DNA from: Symsagittifera roscoffensis
Lineage: Eukaryota > Xenacoelomorpha > Acoela > Convolutidae
Direction of reading: 5' to 3'
NCBI RefSeq assembly: GCF_963678635.1
Contig: NC_087062.1
Coordinates: 5,880,193-5,944,192, forward strand
Length of the DNA stretch: 64,000 bases
Shown here one piece after another: positions 1 to 10,275 of this stretch (positions are counted from its first letter, which is position 1; every line of letters starts with the position of its first letter). The position numbers and the translations under genes were made by a program. The notes beneath the pieces are model-generated. The model saw only the letters and a program-made list of their open reading frames with translations. It made no database searches and was not told the origin of the DNA.

Positions 1-61
1 GATAATGTCTAATGACATTTTATCAATAATGTCTAATGATAAAATGTGTTTAATAGTTGAG

Positions 62-669
62 TCACTCGACTTTGTCCGATTTTTGCTTCTTGGTTGCATT
101 TGTTCTCGTCGCAATTTCCTTTCGACTGTGACGCGTGCAGCCTTTATTCATGAGGCAAAATATTCGGCAGCAACACACCACAACTAAAATTACCGCAAAA
201 ATAACCAAGGTTAGAACCACAGCCGAAATGATAAACTGTGTGTACAAAGATCCAGCGACATCTTCAGACACGATTGAGTGATTGACCTCAATTTGACCTT
301 CAATAATCTTCTCGACAACTTCCACGCCTGTTTTGTACCCGCCCATCTTGACTTGCTCGTCTTTGACCTTCTTTAACCTTTCAAGCATCTCGGAGTAATT
401 TGGTTCAGCTAGCATTTCCTCGATTCGAACTTTCATCTGGTTGAACTCGAACTTTTTCAGCAGTTTGGCGACCCGAAGGTTAATTAGAATGTTTGAGGTT
501 AGAGGTTGATCTGCGAAGCCAGGAAACGTGATCATCGGTTTAACGGCGTGAATACTATCAAGAGCGGAGTTTGCCCCGCAATGGGTGACAAACAGTTTGA
601 CTTTTTCGTGTTGTAGGATGCTTCCTTGAGGTAAATACTGCCCCATAAACAGATATTTGGTGACATACG
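62..669 (-). CDS. UGT last exon: donor-sugar signature, membrane anchor, tail
   Basis: Reading starts after the acceptor TTTTTTTTCAG (AG at 671-670). The open frame continues upstream to 892, but that part is intron, since it has no UGT similarity. The exon encodes LPQGSILQHEKVKLFVTHCG, then NSALD and KPMITFPGFADQ. This is the C-terminal UGT signature that binds the nucleotide sugar: His-Cys-Gly after the W/L-x-PQ motif, and the final Asp-Gln that contacts the sugar in known UGTs. A charged helix with an EEML...YSEM repeat-like stretch follows, then a hydrophobic transmembrane segment (FIISAVVLTLVIFAVILVVV), a Cys cluster and a basic cytosolic tail ending SDKVE. The stop codon is at 64-62. 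This arrangement is typical of animal ER-anchored UGTs. There are no frameshifts, unlike the two related copies near 34 and 45.5 kb. Confidence 0.85.
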
Positions 670-1394
670 CTGAAAAAAAAAACGTTTCAACTACAAAGTT
701 ATAAGTTTGATTACGAGGCCAAACTGTGTACTGGATAGGCGCACAATTTGTTGTCTGTAAGTCAGTGGAATTCCAGAGACAAGTTTTCAAACATGTTCCA
801 AAATATGAGTGTTTTCTACCAACAAAATTCCGTGGATTCCGCGTATAAATACCTCTAACGTAAATTTCGAGAGCGGTACAGTGTTTTAGCAATTTGCTTT
901 TGGCATCCCAAACAGCAAAAAAAGATCAAAGAAATGTAACAATGTTGCGGATTTCGCGACAAATCTGATTGAGGAATCCGCTCACAATTCACAAAATGCA
1001 CAGTTTTTCCCCGTTATGTTGAAATGAAAATGGAAAAAGGGAAAAAGACGTATGAAAATGTGAAAAAAAAAATGTGCAGTCGAAATATAAATTTTGCGAA
1101 AAAATTTGTCAACTTAAATTATTGAGTAGTCACTTACAAGGTAATAAAATACTGCAATAAAATACGTTTTTTTTCTGTTTTTGTTAACGCCGGAATAACT
1201 CATACCTAAAAGAGCTTTTTTGCCTAAGGTTGCTGTCGCAGTGCAATTAAAATGCAAATCGAGCCAGCCAGGGGCGTGCTTATGGGGGAGGGAGTGTGTG
1301 AATCATAGGCGATTCTGACCAACGAACACCTACCAATTAATAGCGAAAAGATGCACCTTCCCGAGTCGAAGTGCTGACTTTTTGTTTCGACTTT

Positions 1395-1620
1395 CAAATT
1401 TGAGCTCATGTCAGTACTCGACCGAAAAATAACAGGCGAGACAGCGGTTGAGATCGAGCACAAGTTTGGAACGTACCTCGAGCACGGTCTAAACATACTT
1501 CGAGCCCACTCACAACATACCATGACCACGGTCGAAACATAACTCAAGCAGGGTCGAAACATAAACACGAGTACGGTCGAGCATGGTCAAAATATACCTC
1601 GACCACGGTCGAAAAATACA
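1395..1620 (+). repeat. 22-bp minisatellite array, diverged
   Basis: Repeated words of the form GGTCGA-G-CACGGTCGAAACATA with period near 22 bp, for example around 1537-1615. Copies are degenerate. The same family recurs at 1870-2060, 34.36-34.62, 44.26-44.57 and 46.13-46.40 kb, always close to a UGT last exon. Confidence 0.6.
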
Positions 1621-1869
1621 GATTATCCCGTGATAATTTAGAGTCAACAATTGCAAACCAGTATTCAAAACAATGAAAAAAAAATAGCTCAAAAATAGTC
1701 GAAATATACAAATCTCTACACGGCATTTAAATTGCAAATAACTCTAATAATTTTTTTCTGATGAAAAATCATCAGAAGATGTAAACCGAAAAGTATAAAT
1801 TACAATGTTTATATTTGCATTACTCATGTTGTTTCAGTGAGGAAACATACCCGAATTTGAGCGAGCACA

Positions 1870-2060
1870 GTCAAAAAAAATATTGCTTGGGTCGAGCACG
1901 GTCGATCACATTTTTTCCGGCCGAGCACGGTCGAAACCAATCTTGCTTGGATTTAGCACCACTTTTTCGATCGAGCAATTGCGAAACACACCGAATTTTG
2001 GTTAAGCACGATCGAAACATACCAAACTTTGGTCGATACGGCCGACACATAAAGTGAGTA
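1870..2060 (+). repeat. 22-bp minisatellite array, second block
   Basis: Repeats of GTCGAGCACGGTCGA followed by AAC and an AT-rich part, in the same family and orientation as the block at 1395-1620. It ends about 125 bp before the assembly gap, so the array may have helped to break the assembly. Confidence 0.5.
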
Positions 2061-2185
2061 CCTCGACGCGGGTTACAAATAAAAGGTCTTCCATAGTCAG
2101 CCCGCAAATGTACACTATAAAATAAAAAAGGTCGAGCGAGCAAAAAAAGGCGATTTGTCTGCGATGCAGACAGCTTTGGAAAAAT

Positions 2186-2385
2186 NNNNNNNNNNNNNNN
2201 NNNNNNNNNNNNNNNNNNNNNNNNNNNNNNNNNNNNNNNNNNNNNNNNNNNNNNNNNNNNNNNNNNNNNNNNNNNNNNNNNNNNNNNNNNNNNNNNNNNN
2301 NNNNNNNNNNNNNNNNNNNNNNNNNNNNNNNNNNNNNNNNNNNNNNNNNNNNNNNNNNNNNNNNNNNNNNNNNNNNNNNNNNNNN
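2186..2385. other. Assembly gap (200 N)
   Basis: Exactly 200 N, which suggests a placeholder of unknown true length. It lies inside the UGT gene between exon 3 and the last exon, where an exon of the donor domain is missing. Open frames that cross the N run are meaningless. Confidence 0.95.
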
Positions 2386-2448
2386 AAAAAAACATCTAAA
2401 TTCTCGGTTCGTTTTTATTTTGATTGATAAAAAAAACAACACACTCAC

Positions 2449-2695
2449 CTATAGATATCATATTTTCATAGTGTTCTCCAAACTTTCTCGTGAACGGCGC
2501 AGCTCCATTGCTCAATAGAAGTGAGTATCTATGACGATAGCTAAGGTGGAATCTGCCATAGTCATATGGAACGGACTCCCATCCATTTTGAGCATGAATG
2601 TCTTGAAGTGTTCGATATATTGGAATGGAAATCAACATTTCCAAAGTTGCGGCCAGCACTGATGTTACTATGACCCCTTTCAACGAAGTGGTTTC
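2449..2695 (-). CDS. UGT exon 3 (end of acceptor domain and linker)
   Basis: Bounded by an acceptor GGGTTTCAG (AG at 2697-2696) and a donor G|GTGAGT (GT at 2448-2447). It begins ETTSLKGVIVTSVLAATLEM at phase 0 and ends ENMISI with one extra base. The stretch YSLLLSNGAAPFTRKFGEHY then ENMISIG matches the UGT linker usually seen as SLxLxNxxxxxxxPRPxxPNxxxIGG, just before the donor-binding domain. Both splice sites and both phases fit the neighbours. It is placed by family pattern rather than by strong signature residues. Confidence 0.7.
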
Positions 2696-3187
2696 CTGAA
2701 ACCCAAAATTTCCAAGTTTACTAAAACTCAAAATTGAGAACTTCAGACCTGATCCCAGAGAGCTGGTGAAAGACTAAAAAGTAATCTTAATTTGTTATGG
2801 TTTATCAATCATAATAACGGATCTTTGAAGCTTTATGATGAACATGATTGAATTGAGTATCAAGCGAAAAACGGGAAAATTTCATACAACATAATTTCCC
2901 TTCTGACTGCAAAGCAAAAATTGCTGAAAACGTATCAAGTCGGGCGTATATAATTTCCCCAAAAAAATGTCCATTCAAATTTTATTGGCAATATTCCCTC
3001 TTTACCCTAGTCGATCAACGAAAGTTATCTTGCACGATCTTGCAAGAATTTTCCAAGTTTCTTTAAAAGATGCATAGCCTTAAAAGATCTCAAAAGATTC
3101 TTGCAAGGTCTTCTAAGATAACCTCCTTTAAAGTGGGAAAATCTTTGAAGATATGACTTTTTTGTGGGATTACAATGTTGTCATTGA
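2696..3187. other. UGT intron, nothing recognised
   Basis: AT-rich sequence just upstream of exon 3. The words TCTTGCAAG and AAAGAT recur around 3030-3150, but I see no gene, RNA or clear mobile element. Confidence 0.5.
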
Positions 3188-3450
3188 GGATGGCCGGGTC
3201 GAGACCCCGCTCAAAAACCGCTCAAGATATGAGCGGTTTGAGTGATTTTCCAGCAAGATTTGAGCGGTTTGGGCGTTTTTTTTGGAAAAACCGCTCTAAC
3301 CGCTCAAACTTTACGTTGTTTTTGAGCGGTTTTTTTTAGATAAACGGCTCATTTTGAAGCAAGATTTTGAGCGCAATCGTCTAAAAAAAACTACTCAAAC
3401 CGCTCAAATCTTGCTTCAAATTAGGTGAAAAATCTCGACTCGGGTGATCC
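3188..3450. mobile_element. Foldback/MITE with GAGCGGTTT repeats
   Basis: Ends form an imperfect terminal inverted repeat: GGATGGCCGGGTCGAGA at 3188-3204 against the reverse complement of TCTCGACTCGGGTGATCC at 3433-3450. Inside, GAGCGGTTT and its complement AACCGCTC occur many times in both orientations, so the whole element can fold on itself. No coding capacity. The class cannot be assigned because no clear target-site duplication is visible. Confidence 0.6.
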
Positions 3451-3934
3451 ACACGCAGAAATACACCAGAATTGACCTATGTTTGTCCATAATTTATTTG
3501 AATTCTTCTCAGTATCGAGTCTTGTTTGCCTTCCTCATTAACTCTGGAGTTTGATACTCTCCAATTAACTCAACCAGTAAGTTTGTAACTTTTTGCCGAA
3601 CAGGCACGGCAAAACCACGACCGTCCTTTGTTGCCGATAGAACTTTTTTCGACTGCACAGAAGTTAATGAATTCTCCAGACTCGAATTTTTTGCATGATT
3701 GGGGTACGTTTCTTTGGTTTTTTTTCGACAGTTTTTCACGATGCTCTTTCAATGCACTTCAAAGCCTACTATCTGGCATTGAGAGCTCAGCTTCTTTCTA
3801 TAATTCTTTCTCAAATAACAAATCTGGAGAACATTTAACTACATCGCAACACTTCTCTGTAGTCGGGAAACAGGGGAGCAGAAAAGTGTCGGAAACGAGC
3901 AGAGATGTATTACCTCCATTGAAACTTCAAATAG
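3451..3934. other. UGT intron, no supported gene
   Basis: Overlapping open frames exist on both strands (for example minus 3739-3509 and plus 3628-3957), but none resembles a known family and they are mutually exclusive. I call no gene here. Confidence 0.4.
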
Positions 3935-4064
3935 TTGGCGTTGTGGCGCATCGGTAGTGATAGTGCCTAGCAATCATATGATTGCGGGTTCAAATCGCAC
4001 GTGCGCTGCAGTTTAAGAGGTGAGATCTTGTATGATAGCTATAGCTTAGTTAACCTTTGGGTAG
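3935..4064 (+). mobile_element. tRNA-derived SINE, 5' part
   Basis: A tRNA-like head (3938-4005) carries an A-box-like GTGGCGCATCGGTAGTG and a B-box-like GGGTTCAAATCGC. The anticodon arm has a 6-nt loop, and the acceptor ends do not pair well, so it is not a working tRNA. A non-tRNA body follows to 4064, where it is cut by the LTR element. The rest of the body resumes at 9845 with GCTAGGCCTATGGCTGG, a core shared with the SINE at 14.66 kb. Confidence 0.6.
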
Positions 4065-4445
4065 TGAGTTATATCCTTTTGGTTATAACTCATAGAGTAA
4101 TTTCAGATAAGGTACACCGTCTGCTCGTCGCGCTATCTTATTTTCGGCCAGATAGATTCGTGCGACTTCTTAGTCTAAAACCAATCTTAATCTTACTCTA
4201 ATATCTCCTAGTCTCAATACATCTAGTGTACACCGGTTTAAGCGAGTTAGTTCCAGAATGAGAAGAACTGTATTCTAAGTTTAATTCAAATTGCTCTGGT
4301 GTTGAAACTACAAGTAGTTTCAACACTTACAAATAAGTGGGTTGTTAGTTTGATGGAGTATGATTGGTTAGTATTTAATATTTTATAGAGATAAAATATC
4401 ATAATAATAACCAATGATAAATACTAGTTTAGATCTGGTTCCACC
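4065..4445 (-). repeat. 3' LTR
   Basis: Direct repeat of 9456-9844. On the plus strand it starts TGAGTTATATCC and ends GGTTCCACC. The TGAGTTATA..TATAACTCA inverted repeat at 4065-4092 forms a perfect 9-bp hairpin at the LTR end. Confidence 0.8.
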
Positions 4446-6466
4446 CATCCGGGGTTTAGAGAGTTTTAGTTTTTCAATGTTGTATTGTAGTGTAGGATGG
4501 ATGGTGGTGTTTTTCTTTATAGGTTGCGAGCATATTCTTTTTTTCTGGTTTGGAAGAAGAGATGTTATCACGATAGTTTCGGGAGATCGTATTATGATTT
4601 CTGATCGGTTGTGATGAGTGTTGATCTGGTTGCTTTTAGAGAATAGGAATGGGTTGCTTTCGACAGTACCATTTAGTTCGACTTTGGATGCAGTGCCTGG
4701 TGACTTGGATCTGTACGTATACTTGAACATCGATATGGCCATTGTTCTGTTGCAATGGGTTTCCTTTGCTGCGATGCCAAGTCGTACTTTGAATCCGTTG
4801 AGTGTAGTGACTGTAGGCAGCATATCGGGTGTATTTTGCCATTCCGTAGTTAGAGTGTGATTGGGTTGTCAAATTCCTTGCTGCTCGTCTTTGGGCTGTA
4901 TGTAATCTATATACTGCATTGTATTATTTACATATACAAATCTTTGTTAATTTTGTTTTTAGTTATGATCTTGTATTAATTTTTATCGCAAAAGCGTTCT
5001 TGTTTTAGTTCGGTTATTTTTAAGAGAATAATTTATCCAGTTCTAAGCTTGTTTTAATCAGGTTTGGGTACCGTGCTTTTTTTTTCTTAGTCATGCCGTT
5101 AGGTTGTGGTTTGTGGTGTTTAGTAAGCTTGCGTTGGTTAGTTTGGATTATTATATAATTCTTTTCCAATCGGGTTAAAGGAAAGTTTGAAATGTGTTAA
5201 AACTGGTTAGAGTTATTAGCAGTGAAAGTTAAAAGTTCAATTCATTATTTCAAACAATTCTTCGTGGGCGAGCTGTGCGATTGTGGATAGGATTGTGGGC
5301 GAGTGAATTTTTAAAACAACAAAGAAGCGTCTTTGAAAAGCTAAGTACTGCTTTAATTTTATAGGCAACTTTTATTAATTTACTACTTTGAAATCATTAA
5401 TTTTACGGCTTTATTTGGGGGTTGAAATTATCAATTTATTTTCATTTTAAAAATACTTACTGCATATGGGAAAAGAGTTCATATTTCAATTTATTGCTGT
5501 TTTGGGGGTAAATTTTACTGCTTCATTTATTGTATTTGGTTAATTGAAATTTATGATTCTAGAAAAAGTTTTCTGTTTTTTGTTTCGTTTTTTTTTGTAG
5601 ATGATTGATGATCGTGCCTGTGAAGACTAAAGAAAAAGAGAAAACACTTTTTAAGAATGGTTAGTTTTGTTTCGAATTTATTAGAATAATTTATTTAATT
5701 CGTACTTACCTTATTAGTCGGGGAAGAATCTATGGGGAAAAACGTCGTGGATTATTTCTGATGATGTTATTAGATTAGCTAGTAAGCGAATGATGTATTT
5801 AGTTTGGAGAAGTGGCCAAAGCAATTCGAGTGTGGTCGGGTTATTTATTGGTTTTTTGACAAATAGGTTGGGTTTAAGCTTTTTTTTTGGTGAGGAGAAG
5901 TTTGGAGGGCTATTAAGGGATTTCCTAATTTTATTTTTGTTTATTGGATGATCGGGGGTATTTGAGAGTTATTTGTACTTTAGGCTAAATGATTATGTTG
6001 ATTTTGTTCTTTAGGCTAATTTAATATTTTAGCTTGAGGGTATTTCGAGGTCTAGCTGGGACAGTATTGTTGATTTTTGTTCTAGTTGATAGGGGAGGGT
6101 CGTAATATTGAGGTTTTGTTTATTTTAGTTGTCAAATTTGAGCGGGTTGCTTATTTTTGAACTGGAGGTCTTAAAGTTATAGTTAGAGATACGCTTGAAG
6201 GTGATTGTTTGTCGGCTAAAGAAGTCGTGTCAAAAATAAGGTGATGATTCGGAAAGGCTCTTATTGGCTGAAATTGAACTAGTTTGTTCAAGTGCTTTCC
6301 AGCATGAATTTTGAGAAAATGTTCGGTCCATGAACTTATCTTCAAGAGGTGAAAATGTTAATTATTTTAAAGTGGTTTTTGAAATTCAACTTTCTCTAAA
6401 ATTTTAGATTGCGGGATGAATGTTTTGTAATCTTTTCGTTGCTGATTACGAAGTCGAGATGATTGC
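4446..6466 (-). other. LTR element, 3' internal region downstream of integrase
   Basis: About 2 kb between the integrase end and the 3' LTR. Short open frames exist on the minus strand (4823-4383, 4872-4636, 6345-6151), but none is clearly recognisable. An env-like third ORF is one possibility for this position; the sequence does not prove it. Confidence 0.4.
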
Positions 6467-6907
6467 CTATGTAGAAATTTTTCTTTGTGATCTTGTGGTA
6501 TATATTTTTCTTCTAATTTTGTTTTTTCTTACTGTTTGAGTGATTTTCTTGTTGTCTAAATACTTAGATGTTTGTTTGTTAAGTTCTTTTTTTTCTAATG
6601 GTTTTTGGTTAGGATTCATATCAGTGCTTTGATTTTGTTTATATTCGGAGTTATTGTGAATAACTTTCAGTCCTGTAAAGGAGTATAATTGAGTCAGTTC
6701 GCAAATAGCGTACTTTTTTGGATAATAAGGTAAAAGATTGTTCCGGTGTTGAACAATTTCTTTTTTGTTTAGGTCTATAAGTTTGTATGTTACATCAGTG
6801 GGTTTATCAATTATTTGATATGGTCCTTTTCGGAGTGGTTGTAATTTTTCAGAAATTTCTTCTTGTGTTGTAAAATTTGGAATTAAAACATATGTTTCGA
6901 TTTTCAA
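6467..6907 (-). pseudogene. Ty3/gypsy integrase C-terminal fragment (GPY/F module)
   Basis: The protein contains KLQPLRKGPYQIIDKPTDVT then YKLID and HRNNLLPYYPKK. This is the hallmark GPY/F module at the end of Ty3/gypsy integrases, including the closing His-Arg-Asn..LxPYYPK. It is followed by a Lys/Asn-rich tail of about 75 residues. The catalytic core upstream is not recognisable, so this is a remnant of pol. It orients the element on the minus strand. Confidence 0.75.
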
Positions 6908-9455
6908 GTTTGTAGCTGGGGTAAATTGGGAAATTATTTGGGAATTAATATTTTGTCTTTGTAATAATTTTTTTGTTACTTTCTGGTAAATTTTGTCGTG
7001 TTTTTTGTCTCTGTTTAAAATCTATTGGGTGTGTGTACCGGAAGCTAATTTTAAAATTGGTGGATGATGAAAGTGATCTTCATCGTGGGTATGTAGTGGT
7101 AGATTTTAACATATTGATTCTTTAGTGGGTTGACAATAATCTTGTGTATTTTTGTTTAATTGGCATGTTAAGCAATCCTTGCATAATACTAAATAGGTGT
7201 CCATATATTCAGTGGAGGTTGCAGTGCGTGTTTATCGGGGCGCAAAGTACTGCTACGCTCAAACAAACTCCGTTAGTATACAATTTTGTTTCATTTTGCA
7301 TTTTCTTTGTTTTTCATTATATTGAAAACTTAAACAATTTCTCCCTAGCGCAATTCAAAATGCCTTCAAATTTTTTATCCAAGTTATAGCCATTAGTCAT
7401 CTCTAGGGCCCAAAGTTCTTAAAATTTTGACTTTTTGATCCTTGTTTTGAAAAAAAATTGGAAAAATATGCCCAAATTCCTTGTTTTTTGGTGGATATCA
7501 GAGATTTGGGTTGGGACGCAAAATTTTCTCATGTTGATGTTCTGGGGCTGCTTTTTCAACTAATCTGGGTCTTATAGGCTGGATCATGCGTCTCACAAAA
7601 CAAGATTTTACAATTTTTTTAAAAAAAAGTTGAAAAATTTGACCTACAAAGTCCATTAAAAATTGTGCCATTTTTGGCCTGTTTTTCGAGGGTTTTTCGT
7701 GCAATTTGTGTCTTAAACTTTACTTTTTGTGCTCAAAATGGTGTCTAACATTTACGGACAACCAACAACCATTGTCGGAGTGTCTGTAATTTAAGTTGTG
7801 CAACCTTTTAGATTCAGTTTTTTTGGTACTTGCATTTCTTCGTTTTGAGAATCGTTTCCTAATAATTTGTTTTTGTTTGTTAATAATTTTCTTTCTTAGT
7901 GTTTTTTTTTGTTTTTATGTATCCTATTGTTTGTCAGTGTGGTGTGATTACAAGGTCGTATTTTTCGTCGTTAATTAAACAATTGTGTATTTTGATCGTT
8001 TGTTTGTTTCCTAAATTTTCTCTTGACAAGGTTTAGGATGATGGATGCAATATTTGGGTTAATGATTTCTAATGTCTTAAACTGTTAGTTCTTACAGTTT
8101 GTTGTGGTTAGCTTAACTTGAGTCGTATTGTTGGGTTGGAGAGAAAAGCGTATATTGATTCCTGAGAATGATTTTTACTCGTGACTAATTCTAAGCTAAG
8201 ATAGACGTACCTAATCTTACTTAGGGGTTGTGATTTGTGATCAATGGTTGGAGAATAGAAAATCGATCCACAAGGTTCAGGTATAATTAGAACGCAAGTA
8301 GTTCGTTAGATACTATTTTATGACTGACTAAGTTTAAGTGCTATCCTGGGTCAGTTAAGAGGGGGGATCAAGTGAAGGATGAGTAACCGAAGTTCTTCAC
8401 TGTTTATCCTAACTAGAATGGTTAGTTCTTGAAAATTTTCTGTTAATTCTGTGTTATTGATAAGGGGTTGGGTAGTGAATCGACGTTTGAGGTCGTTAGA
8501 CACTAATTTAATTGGGAGGGGGAGAACAAAATTGTTCTATTTGATCCAAGGATAAGCCCTGATGATCAGAAATTTAGATTTAGTTTAATTTCATTTAAAG
8601 ATCCAAGGGAAGCCTTGATGATCAGAATATTTAGAAAAAGTTAACTTATTTTAATTTAAGCTAAATGAATTTAAAGATCCATGGGAAGCCTTGATGATCA
8701 AAATATTTAGATAAAGTTAATTTATTTTAATTTAAGTGAAATAAATTTAGAGATCCAAGGGAAGCCTTGATGATCTGTTATTTTAAATGAAATTATTTTA
8801 ATTGAAAACAAGGATAAGCCTTGATAACTTTTAGGTAAAGGTTCGAGTGAAGAAAAGGTTAAGTGTTTGGTTTTGATGATGTTAATGTTTTGAGATTTGC
8901 TGTTATGTTTTAGGTGATGAAGCTGGGATGAAAGGATGATTTATATATACTAACAATTATGCTTTATACTAACTAATTTTTGTATTTTATATTTAATAGA
9001 TATTTTTTCCTAGATGTTTTTAATACTCGAAATTTTTAAGGAGAACGACTAGAGTTGTTTTTATGAATCGTTAATGTATAATTACTAGGTTTAGCGCCAT
9101 GAAAGGTTATTGAAGATGTTTCTTCAAAATTTTATGTCAGTAAATGAAAATTTAAATTGACTGCTGGAAATATTCTAAATAAAAAAGTTTGATCTCGTTT
9201 TTGTCGTACAATCATGAAATTGATTGGTAGATTTCTTCCTAGTCGTACGTCGTCTCTTGTCCGAGGTCTTCTTCCAATACCGGGTAGTTCTCGTATTGTT
9301 CGGAAACTTGGCTCTGATCTATTGAGTCGTGGAGACATTTCTACTGAATTTTTGTCATATAACATTTTTTAAATAATGTATTTGTCTAATTCTAATCTTT
9401 TCTTTTTAAATCTAGGTTAATTAAGGTCTGTTCGAGACTTTTTGGTTGCACCAGA
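6908..9455 (-). other. LTR element, 5' internal region (decayed gag-pol, tandem repeats)
   Basis: No protease or reverse transcriptase motif is visible in either frame set. The region is too short (2.5 kb) for a complete gag-pol upstream of the integrase end. A short arginine-rich frame lies at 9365-9132. A tandem array at 8551-8840 is listed separately. Confidence 0.45.
8551..8840. repeat. Tandem repeat, unit about 80 bp, about 4 copies
   Basis: The phrase GATCCAAGGGAAGCCTTGATGATC recurs (seen with small changes near 8560, 8600, 8680, 8750 and 8812), separated by AT-rich spacers including TTATTTTAATTTAAG. Inside the LTR element. Confidence 0.7.
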
Positions 9456-9844
9456 TGAGTTATATCCTTTTGGTTATAACTCATAGAGTAATTTCAGATA
9501 AGGTACACCGTCTGCTCGTCACGCTATCTGCTATCTTATTTTCCGCCGGATAGATTCATGCAACTTCTTAGTCTAATACCAATCTTAATCATACTCTTAT
9601 ATCTCCTAGTCTCAATAGATCTAGTGTACACCGGTTTAAGCGAGTTAGTTCCAGAATGAGAACAACTGTATTCTAAGTTTAATTCAAATTGCTCTGGTGT
9701 TGAAAGTACAAGTAGTTTCAACACTTACAAATAAATGGGTGGTTAATTTGATGGAGTATGATTGGTTAGTATTTAATATTTTATAGAGATAAAACATCAT
9801 AATCATAACCAATGATAAATTTTAGTTTAGATCTGGTTCCACCA
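9456..9844 (-). repeat. 5' LTR
   Basis: 389-bp partner of 4065-4445, with the same terminal hairpin (TGAGTTATA..TATAACTCA). It includes a 5-bp local expansion CTATCTGCTATC not seen in the other LTR. On the minus strand it is followed by AGATC-free spacer TC and the presumed primer-binding site. Confidence 0.8.
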
Positions 9845-9900
9845 GCTAGGCCTATGGCTGGTTAACTAAAAAAAATTGCTCTCTAAAAAAAACTAAAAAA
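9845..9900 (+). mobile_element. SINE, 3' part after LTR insertion
   Basis: Continues the SINE cut at 4064: GCTAGGCCTATGGCTGG followed by A-rich sequence. The word GCCTATGGCTG is shared with the SINE body at about 14.8 kb. Confidence 0.45.
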
Positions 9901-10275
9901 ACTGCTCTCCGTAAATCAAGCCATCATTGAAGAGAAGGAATGAGCAAACTACCAAACTACTCAAAATGAACATCCATGTCTAGAGCAACAACCCAGAGGC
10001 AAAATTTCAAAAAACCGCTCCACAGACAAATCAAGATAGAACCAACTTTGATAGTACAGACCACCAGTGGTGAAATGCGGAAATCCCTTCACTTAGCACA
10101 CCTCATGGTTTGCCGGGAGCGAAAACGTTTGTAGAACCAAAGACCACTTCAGGAAGATATGTAGATCAAAAATTAAACCCCTCAATGAAATAGACAACTT
10201 TGTGAGACAATTCTGTGGAATGGAATGAAATTGTTTGTCAAGCTATGACATTTGCAGATTAAAAAATACATTCAG
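9901..10275. other. UGT intron, nothing recognised
   Basis: AT-rich single-copy-looking sequence with no coding similarity and no repeat that I can define. Confidence 0.45.

Larger units (their letters stand above)
670..2185. other. UGT intron with minisatellite arrays
   Basis: This lies between the last UGT exon and the N gap. It holds two blocks of a diverged 22-bp repeat (about 1395-1620 and 1870-2060). The rest is AT-rich with no recognisable coding similarity on either strand. The expected exon for the N-terminal part of the donor domain is not visible. Open frames at 1224-1737 merely read through the minisatellite. Confidence 0.55.
4065..9844 (-). mobile_element. Ty3/gypsy-type LTR retrotransposon
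   Basis: Flanked by two direct LTRs of about 385 bp, roughly 95% identical by eye. On the minus strand the 5' LTR is 9844-9456 and the 3' LTR is 4445-4065. Orientation comes from the integrase C-terminus on the minus strand (6907-6467) and from a primer-binding-like TGGTGCAACCAAAAAGTC two bases after the 5' LTR. The flanks GGTAG (left) and GCTAG (right) look like a 5-bp target duplication with one mismatch. The internal part is about 5.0 kb, and I find no reverse transcriptase between the 5' LTR and the integrase, so the element is probably internally deleted and non-autonomous. It sits inside a SINE, inside a UGT intron. Confidence 0.75.

Noticed and set aside
670-892. Upstream extension of the UGT last exon to the first start codon of its open frame
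   Set aside because: A strong TTTTTTTTCAG acceptor ends at 670, and the upstream peptide has no UGT pattern.
1224-1737. Open frames of 60-114 codons on the minus strand
   Set aside because: They read through the 22-bp minisatellite; three frames are open at once and the peptides only repeat CFD/STVVE-like words.
1395-2060. CRISPR-like regular repeats
   Set aside because: The 22-bp units are directly adjacent with no unique spacers, they are diverged, and the genome is eukaryotic.
1871-2448. Open frames crossing the N run
   Set aside because: Translation of N gives X and no stop, so the length is an artefact.
3938-4005. Functional tRNA gene
   Set aside because: A and B boxes are recognisable, but the anticodon arm has a 6-nt loop and the acceptor stem does not pair; it is a SINE head.
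4383-4872. Env-like protein of the LTR element
   Set aside because: Position would fit, but frames on both strands are open and I see no signal peptide, cleavage site or membrane segment that would support it.
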